Shown: one piece after another, positions 8,838-17,082 of the stretch
Numbering within the stretch: position 1 is the stretch's first letter
Layout: each line of letters starts with the position of its first letter
Assembly: GCF_000220505.1 (NCBI RefSeq)
Contig: NZ_AFPJ01000036.1
Span: forward strand, 62,001-126,000
DNA length: 64,000 bases
Source: Microbulbifer agarilyticus S89
GTDB taxonomy: Bacteria > Pseudomonadota > Gammaproteobacteria > Pseudomonadales > Cellvibrionaceae
Direction: 5' to 3'
The notes under the pieces: generated by a model
Database searches by the model: none
Told to the model about the DNA's origin: nothing
The model's input: only the letters and a program-made list of their open reading frames with translations
Program-made: the position numbers and the translations under genes

Positions 8838-9217
8838 CGCATTAAATCCACGACCAGCGCTTCCAGTTTAGGTGACGAGCCTCCGCGAACTGCCTCGTTC
8901 AGTTTTTCCGCATTGCTCATCCCATCCTCACCGCGGCTTACCATCAGTAAGAAGCTGCGGTGGGACAGGGTGGCTTCCTCTACCGCTTCTTGACGCACCA
9001 GTTGGGCGAAATTGATATAGCCACATTCCTTGAGCCAGGTCATCGCGCCCAAGCAGGCCAAATGGCGGGGGGAGTGCAGGCCAAATTCGTCCGGGGTGTC
9101 GGGGCCGGAAATATCTTCCACATAGATGGTCGCGGGCGCGGGGAATTGCTGGAACAGTGCCAGCAGAATGCGCCCCGCATCGCGGTAAAAGTCGTGAATA
9201 TGCAGGTCGTCCAGCAT
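8828..9217 (-). CDS. Conserved hypothetical protein
   Basis: A 129-residue soluble protein without a recognised domain. It contains YVEDISGPDTPDEFGLHSPRHLACLGAMTWLKECGYI, which reads like a winged-helix-type segment, and it ends in a helix EALVVDLMRHL. It lies about 30 bases downstream of alaA on the same strand, so it is probably co-transcribed with it. It overlaps the convergent methyltransferase by 10 bases. The ATG at 9217 is preferred over a TTG three codons upstream. Confidence 0.7.
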   Translation of the reverse strand: MLDDLHIHDFYRDAGRILLALFQQFPAPATIYVEDISGPDTPDEFGLHSPRHLACLGAMTWLKECGYINFAQLVRQEAVEEATLSHRSFLLMVSRGEDGMSNAEKLNEAVRGGSSPKLEALVVDLMRHL

Positions 9218-9246
9218 GGTGCTCAATTGCCAGGGGTCAGTGCTAT

Positions 9247-10461
9247 TTATTGGGTGTAGTGTTCGAGGAAATTGCCCAGCCGCGCAATGGCATGCGACAG
9301 GTCGTCCGCCCGCGGCAGGAACACGATGCGCACGTGGTCTGGTGCATCCCAGTGGAAGGCGCTGCCCTGTACCAGCAGGATCTTTTCCTTGCGCAGGAAC
9401 TCGAGCACGAAGCGCTCGTCGTTTTCGATCTTGTGTTTATTCAGGTCCAGCTTGGGGAACAGGTAGATAGCGCCCTCTGGCTTCATGCAGCTGACGCCGG
9501 GGATGTCATTCAGCATGCGATACGCGAGATCGCGCTGCTGGCGTAGACGACCACCGGGTAGCACCAGGTCGTTGATGCTCTGGTAGCCACCCAGCGCCGT
9601 TTGTACGGCGAACATGGCCGGTACGTTACTGCACAGGCGCATAGAGGAAAGAATATCCATGCCCTGGATAAACCCCTTGGCACGCTGCTTGGCACCGCTG
9701 ACAATCATCCAGCCAGAGCGGAATCCCGCCAGACGGTAGGATTTCGACAGGCCGTTGAAGCTCAGGCACAGCACGTCTTGTGCCAGTGAGCCCATGGGTA
9801 CGAACTCGGCGTCGTCGTACAGGATTTTGCTGTAGATTTCGTCGGCAAAAATCACCAGGTTGTGCTCGCGCGCCAGCTCGACGATTTGCTCCAATAGCGC
9901 GCGCGGGTATACGGCACCGGTGGGGTTGTTCGGGTTGATCACCACGATACCGCGGGTGCGGGAAGTGATCTTCGACTTGATGTCTTCGATATCCGGCAGC
10001 CAGCCCGCTTGCTCATCGCAGCGGTAGAGTACCGCCTTGGCGCCGGTCAGATTGGTGGCGGCCATCCACAGCGGGTAGTTGGGCATCGGCAACAGCATTT
10101 CATCGCCGTCGTTCAGTAGCGCCTGGGTGGACATGGAAATCAGCTCGGACACGCCGTTGCCGAGGTAGATATCATCGATGTCCACGTCGGGAATGCCCAG
10201 TGTCTGGCATTCCTGCATGATGGCCTTGCGCGCCGCAAACAGGCCCTTGGATTCCACATAGCCCTGCGCCTGGGACAGGTTGTAAATCACGTCCTGCAGG
10301 ATTTCATCGGGCGCGTCGAAGCCGAAGGGTGCCGGGTTGCCGATATTCAGCTTCATGATCCGGTGGCCTTCTTCTTCCAGGCGCGTGGCCTGCTCCATGA
10401 CGGGCCCGCGAATCTCATAACAGACCCCGTGGAGTTTTTCCGACTTGTGAATATCCTTCAT
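9247..10461 (-). CDS. alaA: Glutamate-pyruvate (alanine) aminotransferase AlaA
   Basis: A 404-residue fold-type I PLP aminotransferase. The start MKDIHKSEKLHGVCYEIRGPV and the motif LNIGNPAPFGFDAPDEI are typical of AlaA/YfbQ, which makes alanine from pyruvate and glutamate. PLP-binding elements are visible: INPNNPTGAVY, FADEIYSKILYD and the Schiff-base lysine in FNGLSKSYRLAGFRSGW. The length matches the family. It is first in a two-gene unit with the small hypothetical gene downstream. The upstream region is shared with the divergent msrB and contains an inverted repeat CGGTTTT / AAAACCG at 10515-10531. Confidence 0.93.
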   Translation of the reverse strand: MKDIHKSEKLHGVCYEIRGPVMEQATRLEEEGHRIMKLNIGNPAPFGFDAPDEILQDVIYNLSQAQGYVESKGLFAARKAIMQECQTLGIPDVDIDDIYLGNGVSELISMSTQALLNDGDEMLLPMPNYPLWMAATNLTGAKAVLYRCDEQAGWLPDIEDIKSKITSRTRGIVVINPNNPTGAVYPRALLEQIVELAREHNLVIFADEIYSKILYDDAEFVPMGSLAQDVLCLSFNGLSKSYRLAGFRSGWMIVSGAKQRAKGFIQGMDILSSMRLCSNVPAMFAVQTALGGYQSINDLVLPGGRLRQQRDLAYRMLNDIPGVSCMKPEGAIYLFPKLDLNKHKIENDERFVLEFLRKEKILLVQGSAFHWDAPDHVRIVFLPRADDLSHAIARLGNFLEHYTQ

Positions 10462-10740
10462 TGCAGCGTTCTTTAATTGGGCTCAGTAAATTGGGTTTGT
10501 GCGCATCGGCTCGGCGGTTTTGGTAAAACCGTTTCTATGGAGCCGCCAGGCAGGCAAATTCGTTTCTCTCCAACGCTCGGACCTAGTAGGCTGTACTGCT
10601 CGTTGTGAAGGCAATCAGCGGCTGGTCGGCCCAGCGTTTTGGTGGGCGCCCCGGGGTATGAGGTGCTGCCACAAAGCGTTTTGCCGGGGCAGGGTAATGC
10701 CGCTGGATACTGACTTTTCAGGCAAAAAAGGAGGCACAGT

Positions 10741-11148
10741 ATGGCAAAAGAAAAAGACGATAACTACTGGCGCGAGCGCCTGACTCCGGAAGAATTTCGT
10801 GTTTGCCGGGAAGCGGGGACCGAGCGTCCATTTACCGGCGAGTACTGGGACACCTTCGAGGACGGCAAGTACCTGTGTCGCTGCTGTCAGGAGGTGCTGT
10901 TTCACTCTTCGTCCAAGTTTGATGCCGGCTGTGGTTGGCCCAGCTTCGATGCGGAGGCGAGCGCGGGGGTTGTTGAGGAGCGGGCGGACCACAGTCTCGG
11001 GATGCGACGGGTTGAGATACTGTGCGCCAACTGTGGCAGCCACCTTGGGCACGTCTTCCCCGACGGGCCGACCGAGACCGGCTTGCGCTATTGTGTTAAT
11101 TCACTGTCGGTAAAACTGGATCCGGATACCGAATCACAAGATGACTGA
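10741..11148 (+). CDS. msrB: Peptide-methionine (R)-S-oxide reductase MsrB
   Basis: A 135-residue MsrB that reduces the R-form of methionine sulfoxide in damaged proteins. The zinc site is formed by Cys46/Cys49 and Cys95/Cys98, and the catalytic cysteine is Cys118 in RYCVNS. Other family motifs are TGEYWD, FDAGCGWPSF and GSHLGHVFPDGP. The length is normal for a stand-alone MsrB. An AGGAGG ribosome site lies 6 bases before the ATG. A DUF1499 gene follows 38 bases later, probably in the same transcript. Confidence 0.95.
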   Translation: MAKEKDDNYWRERLTPEEFRVCREAGTERPFTGEYWDTFEDGKYLCRCCQEVLFHSSSKFDAGCGWPSFDAEASAGVVEERADHSLGMRRVEILCANCGSHLGHVFPDGPTETGLRYCVNSLSVKLDPDTESQDD

Positions 11149-11186
11149 GCCCGCGCGAGGGTAGAGGGTAAGGTAGGAGGCTGATT

Positions 11187-12065
11187 ATGCTGCGTTCCGG
11201 GCGTCCTCGTCACTGGAGTCGCTGGCTGTACCGCATTCAATGGACGCTGCTTGCGCTGATTGGCCTGGCCATTGTTGGCGTGCGGGTCGGGCTGCTGAAG
11301 CTCGACTCGACGTATTCCGTCTTCACTGTCCTCGGCCTGGCGATGATTGCGGTGGCGCTCTTTGCCATGGTGGTGTTCCTGTGGGGTATGGTAAAGAGGA
11401 ATGCAGAGGCACGGATCTCGGCGTTGTGGGCCATGCTGTTAGCGGTCATCCCCGTAGCCGTACCGATGATGTTGGTGGGCCAGCAGAACCTGAATACACC
11501 GGCGCTGTACGACATTACTACCGACCTGAAAGACCCGCCCGAATTCGACATGCTGATCTCCTTGCGCCGGGAGGGCGACAACAGCCCCGCTTACCCCGGG
11601 CGCGTCTCCGCAGAGATCCAGGCCGCTACGCCCGCTTATGCCGATATCAAACCGCTAGTTGTGGATGTTCCGGCACGTAAGGTCATAGAGCATGCAGAGA
11701 CGGTGGCACGGGAATTGGGCTGGCGGGTGATTGCGGTCCAGCCCGCCAAAGGGCGGCTGGAATTGGTGGGGCGTACCCCTTTGCTGGGCCTGACCCAGGA
11801 CATCGTGGTACGTGTTCGCCCGGACCAACCGGACACGCCCGCTGAGTCAGCCGCGCCTGAGAAGCCATCTGATCAACAAAAGGCGGAGGTAAATGCTGCG
11901 CCAGCGAACGGTAAACCGGGGCCGGTGCGGGTGGATGTGCGCTCTGCCTCCCGCACCGGTGCTCGCGATCTGGGCAGTAATGCGGCGAGCATCCGCCTCT
12001 TTCTTGGGCACCTGCAGCAGCGATTGGAACGCTGGGCGGGAGAGGAGCCCCCGGCGGCGCAGTAA
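11187..12065 (+). CDS. DUF1499 domain membrane protein
   Basis: A 292-residue membrane protein. Three hydrophobic segments occupy about residues 15-35, 43-68 and 77-98. A soluble DUF1499 domain follows (about residues 120-285), with PEFDMLISLRR, YPGRVSAEIQAATPAYADIKPL and a C-terminal DVRSASRTGARDLGSNAASIRLFL. A proline/alanine-rich linker is inserted around residues 215-245. Function is unknown in the family. It lies directly downstream of msrB. Confidence 0.8.
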   Translation: MLRSGRPRHWSRWLYRIQWTLLALIGLAIVGVRVGLLKLDSTYSVFTVLGLAMIAVALFAMVVFLWGMVKRNAEARISALWAMLLAVIPVAVPMMLVGQQNLNTPALYDITTDLKDPPEFDMLISLRREGDNSPAYPGRVSAEIQAATPAYADIKPLVVDVPARKVIEHAETVARELGWRVIAVQPAKGRLELVGRTPLLGLTQDIVVRVRPDQPDTPAESAAPEKPSDQQKAEVNAAPANGKPGPVRVDVRSASRTGARDLGSNAASIRLFLGHLQQRLERWAGEEPPAAQ

Positions 12066-12167
12066 TCGCTGGTCACCGGTGCCGAGCATTTTTGCGGGTT
12101 TTGGCCGCTGGTTGTGTAAGTGCCTGTATGGAAAGGAAAAATTTCTGGAAAAGTTTTAAATCGGGTG

Positions 12168-12196
12168 TTGACAGCCCCCCGGCCTCTCCATAGAAT
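12168..12196 (+). promoter_or_regulatory. tRNA operon sigma-70 promoter
   Basis: A consensus -35 TTGACA (12168-12173), a 17-base spacer and -10 TAGAAT (12191-12196), followed by the GC-rich discriminator GCGCCCC. GC-rich discriminators of this kind are typical of stable-RNA promoters under stringent (ppGpp) control. It lies about 65 bases upstream of the first tRNA. Confidence 0.85.
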
Positions 12197-12262
12197 GCGC
12201 CCCACTTCGACGCAGTACTGACTTACGGAAACGACGGTCAGCAACGCCAAGAAGGATTCTGG

Positions 12263-12338
12263 GTCCCCATCGTCTAGAGGCCTAGGACACCGCCCTTTCA
12301 CGGCGGTAACAGGGGTTCGACTCCCCTTGGGGATGCCA
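12263..12338 (+). tRNA. tRNA-Glu(TTC), copy 1
   Basis: A 76-base cloverleaf with encoded CCA. The anticodon stem-loop is CCGCCCTTTCACGGCGG (anticodon TTC), the T arm is AGGGGTTCGACTCCCCT and the D arm is near-canonical. The acceptor stem begins with a G-U pair rather than the G-C of E. coli tRNA-Glu. Confidence 0.97.
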
Positions 12339-12339
12339 C

Positions 12340-12415
12340 GCGGGAATAGCTCAGTTGGTAGAGCGCAACCTTGCCAAGGTTGAGGTCGCCGGTTCGAACC
12401 CGGTTTCCCGCTCCA
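12340..12415 (+). tRNA. tRNA-Gly(GCC), copy 1
   Basis: A 76-base cloverleaf with encoded CCA. The anticodon loop is TTGCCAA (anticodon GCC) and the T arm is CCGGTTCGAACCCGG. It begins one base after tRNA-Glu copy 1, so both come from one precursor. Confidence 0.97.
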
Positions 12416-12519
12416 AGTTTTCGTTCGCCGGCATAAGCGGGTGAACAGGTAGATTGAAAGGTTCGCAAGAACGTGTAGGTTTACCAAACTCAACCTCGTT
12501 GAGGTTGGGAATGTTCTAT

Positions 12520-12595
12520 GTCCCCATCGTCTAGAGGCCTAGGACACCGCCCTTTCACGGCGGTAACAGGGGTTCGACTCCCCTTGGGGATGCCA
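12520..12595 (+). tRNA. tRNA-Glu(TTC), copy 2
   Basis: By eye identical in sequence to the tRNA-Glu at 12263-12338. It is separated from copy 1 of tRNA-Gly by about 104 bases of unrelated spacer and belongs to the same operon. Confidence 0.97.
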
Positions 12596-12633
12596 ATGCT
12601 GTGAAGCTGCATTAGCGGCTTTGCCACAGGATT

Positions 12634-12709
12634 GCGGGAATAGCTCAGTTGGTAGAGCGCAACCTTGCCAAGGTTGAGGTCGCCGGTTCGAACCCGGTTT
12701 CCCGCTCCA
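12634..12709 (+). tRNA. tRNA-Gly(GCC), copy 2
   Basis: By eye identical to the tRNA-Gly at 12340-12415, with encoded CCA. Here the Glu-Gly spacer is 38 bases rather than one. It is the last gene of the tRNA operon, just before the terminator. Confidence 0.97.
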
Positions 12710-12713
12710 AAAC

Positions 12714-12743
12714 AAAAAGCCGCTCTTTGAGCGGCTTTTTTTT
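12714..12743 (+). terminator. tRNA operon terminator
   Basis: Inverted repeat AAAAAGCCGCTC / GAGCGGCTTTTT with a TTT loop and a run of eight or more T residues, 5 bases after the CCA of the last tRNA. Confidence 0.92.
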
Positions 12744-12943
12744 GCCCACTATTTGCCTGCCTTCCGATTGTCCTTTCTCTTCCTCTGCGCTGCCCGCGCC
12801 TGGGCTGTCATCTGAGCCAATACTTACGCTGCTCTTTGACGGGGCGCGGAGCCCTGGCTTTGCCACGCCTATACTTCTGTTCCTTGCTCAGCGCCGGCGG
12901 GCCAGAGCTGGCATGAATGTGTGGCAGAGAAATGGAGGTGTGA

Positions 12944-14338
12944 TTGCACTGGTCAGGGAAAAGACCCGCAGTAGCGCGGTGTGCACTGGCGATCTGTCTT
13001 GCTTTACTGGTGAGCGGTTGTACGCACCAGTTGCAGACAGAGACGCCATTGACGCGCTGGGAAGCGGGTAGGAACGCGGAAATTGAGCGCCGTATGTCCG
13101 CCGAGCGCTCCCCCGAGTTGGCTGTATTGTTAGCATTCTCCGGTGGCGGTACACGCGCTTCCGCCCTCGCTTATGGTGTGCTTGAGGAGTTGAGAGATAC
13201 CCCTGTACACATTCATGGTCGCGAGCGTTCGCTGCTGCAGGAGGTGGACGTCATTTCGTCTGTATCTGGCGGCAGCTTTACCGCAGCGTATTATGGGCTG
13301 TATGGAAATCGTATTTTTGAAGATTTCGAGCAACGATTCTTGCGCGCAGACGTTCAGAGCGCACTTCTCTCGAGAACCCTGAACCCCCGGAACTGGCCAC
13401 GCCTCGCTAGCCGCACCTTTGGCCGTTCAGACCTGGCGGCAGAATACTATGACCAGCAGCTGTTTGGCGGTGCGACTTTAGCCCATATGGAGTGGCCCGG
13501 TGCACCGAGAGTCGTGATCAATGCCTCGGACCTGAGTTCGGGCGTCCGTATCCCGTTTCTGCGGGAGCTGTTCGATCTTTACTGTATTGATGTGGGCGCC
13601 TATCCCATTTCTCGGGCGGTCGCAGCATCGTCATCGGTACCTTTGCTGTTTTCACCAATCGCGGTAAAGAACCATGCAGGGACCTGTGGCTTTCCGGTGC
13701 CGGAAGAGTTACTGGATACGCAGAGGCAAGAGAGGCAGAGTAAGCAAGCGCTCGCCGCACGGGAGCTGTCTCTCCATCTGGATCGCGAACGGTGGCCCTG
13801 GTTTCACCTTGTGGACGGTGCGATATCGGACAATCTTGGCCTGCGCAGTTTCTACCGGAATCTATCCCTGCGAGAAAGTGGTCAACAGGCGACCGACCTG
13901 ATGCCGCAAATCAAAGCGCGCCACATTCTGGTGATCCTGGTCGACGCGAGCGCTCGCCCCCATGTCGAGTGGGCCCGTCACGGCAAATCGCCTCCGCTGT
14001 TCCAAGTGGCGAAAAGTGTGGTCAACCGACAGATTTCACATCGCAGTGACGACACCATCCTGCTGACGCGGGAAAAGTTTGAAGATTACGTGGCGGAAAA
14101 CTCTACCCCGGAGCGGCCGGTTACCTTTCATTTCGCGGAAATCAATTTTGAGCACTTGCCGAATCCTGCAGAGCGTGCGTATTTCGACGATATTGGTACG
14201 AATTTTCGTCTGACTGACCAGCAAGTCGACCAGTTGATTGCGGTCAGCCGCCACTTGTTGACCGAGTCTGACGAGTTCAGGGGGTTTCTCCAGCAACTGG
14301 GCGCTCAGAGTACCTCCAGGCAATCCCGTTCTCCATGA
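12944..14338 (+). CDS. Patatin-like phospholipase lipoprotein
   Basis: A 464-residue protein with a lipoprotein signal peptide (LALLVSGC, Cys26 as lipidation site), followed by a patatin domain. Visible catalytic elements are the glycine-rich oxyanion loop AFSGGGTRASA, the nucleophile motif SSVSGGSF (GxSxG type) and the catalytic Asp in LVDGAISDNLGLRS. It is predicted to hydrolyse phospholipids or other lipid esters at a membrane facing the periplasm. The start is TTG at 12944, with GGAGG 5 bases upstream. It is followed by, but not clearly coupled to, the ABC transporter genes. Confidence 0.88.
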   Translation: MHWSGKRPAVARCALAICLALLVSGCTHQLQTETPLTRWEAGRNAEIERRMSAERSPELAVLLAFSGGGTRASALAYGVLEELRDTPVHIHGRERSLLQEVDVISSVSGGSFTAAYYGLYGNRIFEDFEQRFLRADVQSALLSRTLNPRNWPRLASRTFGRSDLAAEYYDQQLFGGATLAHMEWPGAPRVVINASDLSSGVRIPFLRELFDLYCIDVGAYPISRAVAASSSVPLLFSPIAVKNHAGTCGFPVPEELLDTQRQERQSKQALAARELSLHLDRERWPWFHLVDGAISDNLGLRSFYRNLSLRESGQQATDLMPQIKARHILVILVDASARPHVEWARHGKSPPLFQVAKSVVNRQISHRSDDTILLTREKFEDYVAENSTPERPVTFHFAEINFEHLPNPAERAYFDDIGTNFRLTDQQVDQLIAVSRHLLTESDEFRGFLQQLGAQSTSRQSRSP

Positions 14339-14396
14339 GGTTGCAATATCGGGACTAACGGCGTTGAATATGCGCCCTTACCGTCTGGAGGAAGTA

Positions 14397-15341
14397 ATGA
14401 CTGCCGCACTGTCCATCCATAATCTCGAGAAAACCTACGACAACGGCTTTCAAGCACTGAAAGGCATCAGCTTTGATGTGCAGCCAGGGGATTTCTTCGC
14501 ACTGTTGGGGCCGAATGGCGCCGGCAAATCCACAACCATCGGTATCCTCTGCTCCCTGGTGCGCAAAACTGGCGGCAGCGTTTCGATTTTCGGTATTGAT
14601 ATCGATAAGGACTTTGCCAAAGCCAAGCAGCAGCTAGGTGTGGTGCCTCAGGAGTTCAATTTTAGCCAGTTTGAAAAGGTATTCGATATCGTCTGCACCC
14701 AAGGCGGTTTCTATGGCATGCCGCGGAAATTGGCTGAAGAACGCACGGAAAAATACTTGCGCAAGCTGGGTCTGTGGGACAAGCGCAAGACTCAGGCACG
14801 AATGCTCTCCGGGGGGATGAAACGCCGGCTGATGATCGCGCGTGCACTCTTGCATGAGCCCAAACTGCTGATCCTGGATGAGCCCACCGCCGGTGTGGAT
14901 ATCGAGCTGCGCCGCTCCATGTGGGAGTTTTTGCAGGAAATCAACGCGCAGGGCACCACCATCATTCTCACCACCCATTATCTGGAAGAGGCGGAGAGCC
15001 TGTGCCGCAATATCGCCATCATCGACAAGGGCGATATTGTCGAGAACACTTCCATCAAGTCCCTGCTTAAAACCCTGAGCCGGGAAGTGTTTATTCTGGA
15101 TACCCGTGAAAACCTGGAAGGTGTGCCGGACTTTGGCGATTTTGATGGGCGCCTGCTGGATGAGCACAGCCTGGAGGTGACTATTGAGAAGGGGCAATCC
15201 CTGAGTGATCTGTTCACCCACCTGAGTGCACAGAATATCGCGGTCACCAGTATGCGTAACCGCGCCAACCGCCTGGAAGAATTGTTTGTGTCGTTGCTGG
15301 CTGAAAATCAGCAACCGGCAGATAAGGAGGCCGATGTATGA
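14397..15341 (+). CDS. yadG: ABC transporter ATP-binding protein YadG-like
   Basis: A 314-residue ATPase, closely similar to E. coli YadG as I remember it. The Walker A is GPNGAGKST, the signature LSGGMKRRLMIARAL, the Walker B LLILDEPTAGVD and the switch histidine lies in LTTHYLEEAE. A C-terminal extension after residue 220 ends NRANRLEELFVSLL. It forms a two-component exporter with the permease gene that overlaps its stop codon; the substrate is unknown. The ATG at 14397 is preferred because GGAGG lies just upstream. Confidence 0.92.
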   Translation: MTAALSIHNLEKTYDNGFQALKGISFDVQPGDFFALLGPNGAGKSTTIGILCSLVRKTGGSVSIFGIDIDKDFAKAKQQLGVVPQEFNFSQFEKVFDIVCTQGGFYGMPRKLAEERTEKYLRKLGLWDKRKTQARMLSGGMKRRLMIARALLHEPKLLILDEPTAGVDIELRRSMWEFLQEINAQGTTIILTTHYLEEAESLCRNIAIIDKGDIVENTSIKSLLKTLSREVFILDTRENLEGVPDFGDFDGRLLDEHSLEVTIEKGQSLSDLFTHLSAQNIAVTSMRNRANRLEELFVSLLAENQQPADKEADV

Positions 15342-16111
15342 GCCCGCAACTGATCTGGACTGCCTTCTCGACAATTTTCCGCCGCGAAGTGCGCCGCTTT
15401 ACTCGCATCTGGCCGCAGACACTGGTGCCGCCGGTGATCACTATGTCTCTGTACTTTGTGATTTTCGGTTCGCTAATTGGTAAGCGTATCGGTGAGATGG
15501 GTGGCTACTCCTATATGGAGTTTGTGGTGCCTGGCCTGATCATGATGGCGGTGATCACGAACTCCTATGGCAACGTGGTCTCCTCTTTCTATAGCGCCAA
15601 GTTTCAGCGCAGTGTTGAAGAGTTGCTAGTATCGCCCACGCCCAATTGGGTGATTATGGCCGGCTATGTGCTCGGCGGCGTAGCGCGCGGCCTAATCGTG
15701 GGGTTGATCGTCACCCTGATTGCCCTGGTATTTACCTCGCTCTCGGTACAGCACATCGGTATTACCATCCTGATCGTATTTTTGACTTCGGTGTTGTTTT
15801 CTCTTGCCGGCTTCATTAACGCAATCTTCGCCAACAGTTTTGATGATATCTCGATCATCCCGACCTTTGTGCTCACGCCGTTAACCTACCTGGGTGGGGT
15901 GTTTTATTCCATCGAGCTGTTGTCACCTTTCTGGCAGGCGCTGTCCAAGCTGAACCCGATTCTGTACATGGTGAATGCGTTCCGCTATGGGGTACTGGGT
16001 GTGTCTGATATCAATGTGGCATGGGCATTTGTCGGCGTGCTGACATTTATCGCTGCGTTGTCGGCCTGGGCGTTACATCTGATGAGTCACGGCAAGCGGC
16101 TGCGTCATTGA
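15338..16111 (+). CDS. yadH: ABC-2 type permease YadH-like
   Basis: A 257-residue integral membrane protein of the ABC-2 family with six predicted transmembrane segments and the characteristic LTPLTYLGGVFYSIELLSPFWQ near residue 190. The start overlaps the ATPase stop by four bases (ATGA), showing tight coupling. YadGH-type transporters are export systems; the substrate is unknown. Confidence 0.92.
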   Translation: MSPQLIWTAFSTIFRREVRRFTRIWPQTLVPPVITMSLYFVIFGSLIGKRIGEMGGYSYMEFVVPGLIMMAVITNSYGNVVSSFYSAKFQRSVEELLVSPTPNWVIMAGYVLGGVARGLIVGLIVTLIALVFTSLSVQHIGITILIVFLTSVLFSLAGFINAIFANSFDDISIIPTFVLTPLTYLGGVFYSIELLSPFWQALSKLNPILYMVNAFRYGVLGVSDINVAWAFVGVLTFIAALSAWALHLMSHGKRLRH

Positions 16112-16148
16112 GTGATCGTGAAGCGTTCATAAAGAGTTGAGTAAGGCT

Positions 16149-16979
16149 ATGAACCGAGAAGACTGGCAGAATCTCCCGCTGGGCCAGGAAACCCGCTACG
16201 AGAGCAAGTACAACCCCGGGTTGTTGCATCCCATTCCGCGTGCGGTTTCGCGCAAGCAGTTGGGCCTGCACGGGCAGGGGCTGCCGTTTAGTGGTGCCGA
16301 TGAATGGTGGGGGTTCGAGCTGTCGTGGCTGAATCCGAAGGGAGTGCCCCAGGTCGCGGTGGCACGTTTCCGCTTTGCGGCCTCCAGTCCGTCAATGATC
16401 GAGTCCAAGTCGTTCAAGCTGTATCTGAACTCTCTGAATCAGACCGAGTTCGCCTCGCCCGACGCAGTGCGCGAGACGCTGGAGAAAGACCTGAGTGCGG
16501 CGGCTGGCAGCGATGTTGCCGTTACCCTGTTTGATGTAGACGATGCCGCGCTGGCGGTGCAGGTACCGCGGGGTGAATGCCTGGATGGGCTGGATATCGA
16601 AGCTCGAACCTACGAGCCGGATGCGGCGCTGCTCAAGCTGAAGCAGGGTGGTGAAGTGGTGGAGGAGACCCTGTTTAGCCACCTGTTGCGCAGCAATTGC
16701 CCGGTTACCGGTCAGCCTGATTGGGCCACGGTATCGATTGAGTATCGTGGGCCGGCGCTGGACCGTGCGGGTTTGCTCGCCTACATCATTTCATTCCGCG
16801 AGCACCAGGACTTTCACGAGCACTGCGTGGAGCGTATCTACTGCGACCTGCAGCACCTCGCGGCATTTGCAGAATTAACGGTATGTGCGCGCTATACCCG
16901 TCGCGGTGGGCTGGATATCAATCCGCTGCGCACATCCTCCGGCAATATCGAATTTCCTCCGCGCTACGGGCGCCAGTAA
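16149..16979 (+). CDS. queF: NADPH-dependent 7-cyano-7-deazaguanine reductase QueF
   Basis: A 276-residue bimodular QueF, which reduces preQ0 to preQ1 in queuosine tRNA modification. The active-site cysteine is in RSNCPVTGQPDW, and the NADPH/substrate segment is LLAYIISFREHQDFHEHCVERI. The E. coli-type tandem T-fold length (about 280 residues) is conserved. The ATG at 16149 is chosen; a TTG 12 bases upstream is possible. It stands alone, 37 bases after yadH. Confidence 0.95.
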   Translation: MNREDWQNLPLGQETRYESKYNPGLLHPIPRAVSRKQLGLHGQGLPFSGADEWWGFELSWLNPKGVPQVAVARFRFAASSPSMIESKSFKLYLNSLNQTEFASPDAVRETLEKDLSAAAGSDVAVTLFDVDDAALAVQVPRGECLDGLDIEARTYEPDAALLKLKQGGEVVEETLFSHLLRSNCPVTGQPDWATVSIEYRGPALDRAGLLAYIISFREHQDFHEHCVERIYCDLQHLAAFAELTVCARYTRRGGLDINPLRTSSGNIEFPPRYGRQ

Positions 16980-17060
16980 GCCGCTCGTATAAGAGTGGAG
17001 TAAGCAGTTGGAGAGAAGAGTGTTTGGTATGGTGGGGGCTATCTAAGGTGGGGGGGGGGC

Positions 17061-17082
17061 ATCTGAGGCAGCTGCCTCAGAT
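17061..17082. terminator. Palindrome at cyclase 3' end
   Basis: A perfect 22-base palindrome, arms ATCTGAGGCAG / CTGCCTCAGAT, containing the cyclase stop codon and directly following ten consecutive G residues (17050-17059). It lacks a T tract on either strand, so it is only a possible transcription end. Confidence 0.35.

Noticed and set aside
11873-12493. Long minus-strand open frame across the first tRNA pair
   Set aside because: It runs antisense through two tRNA genes and the DUF1499 3' end; no domain and no ribosome site.
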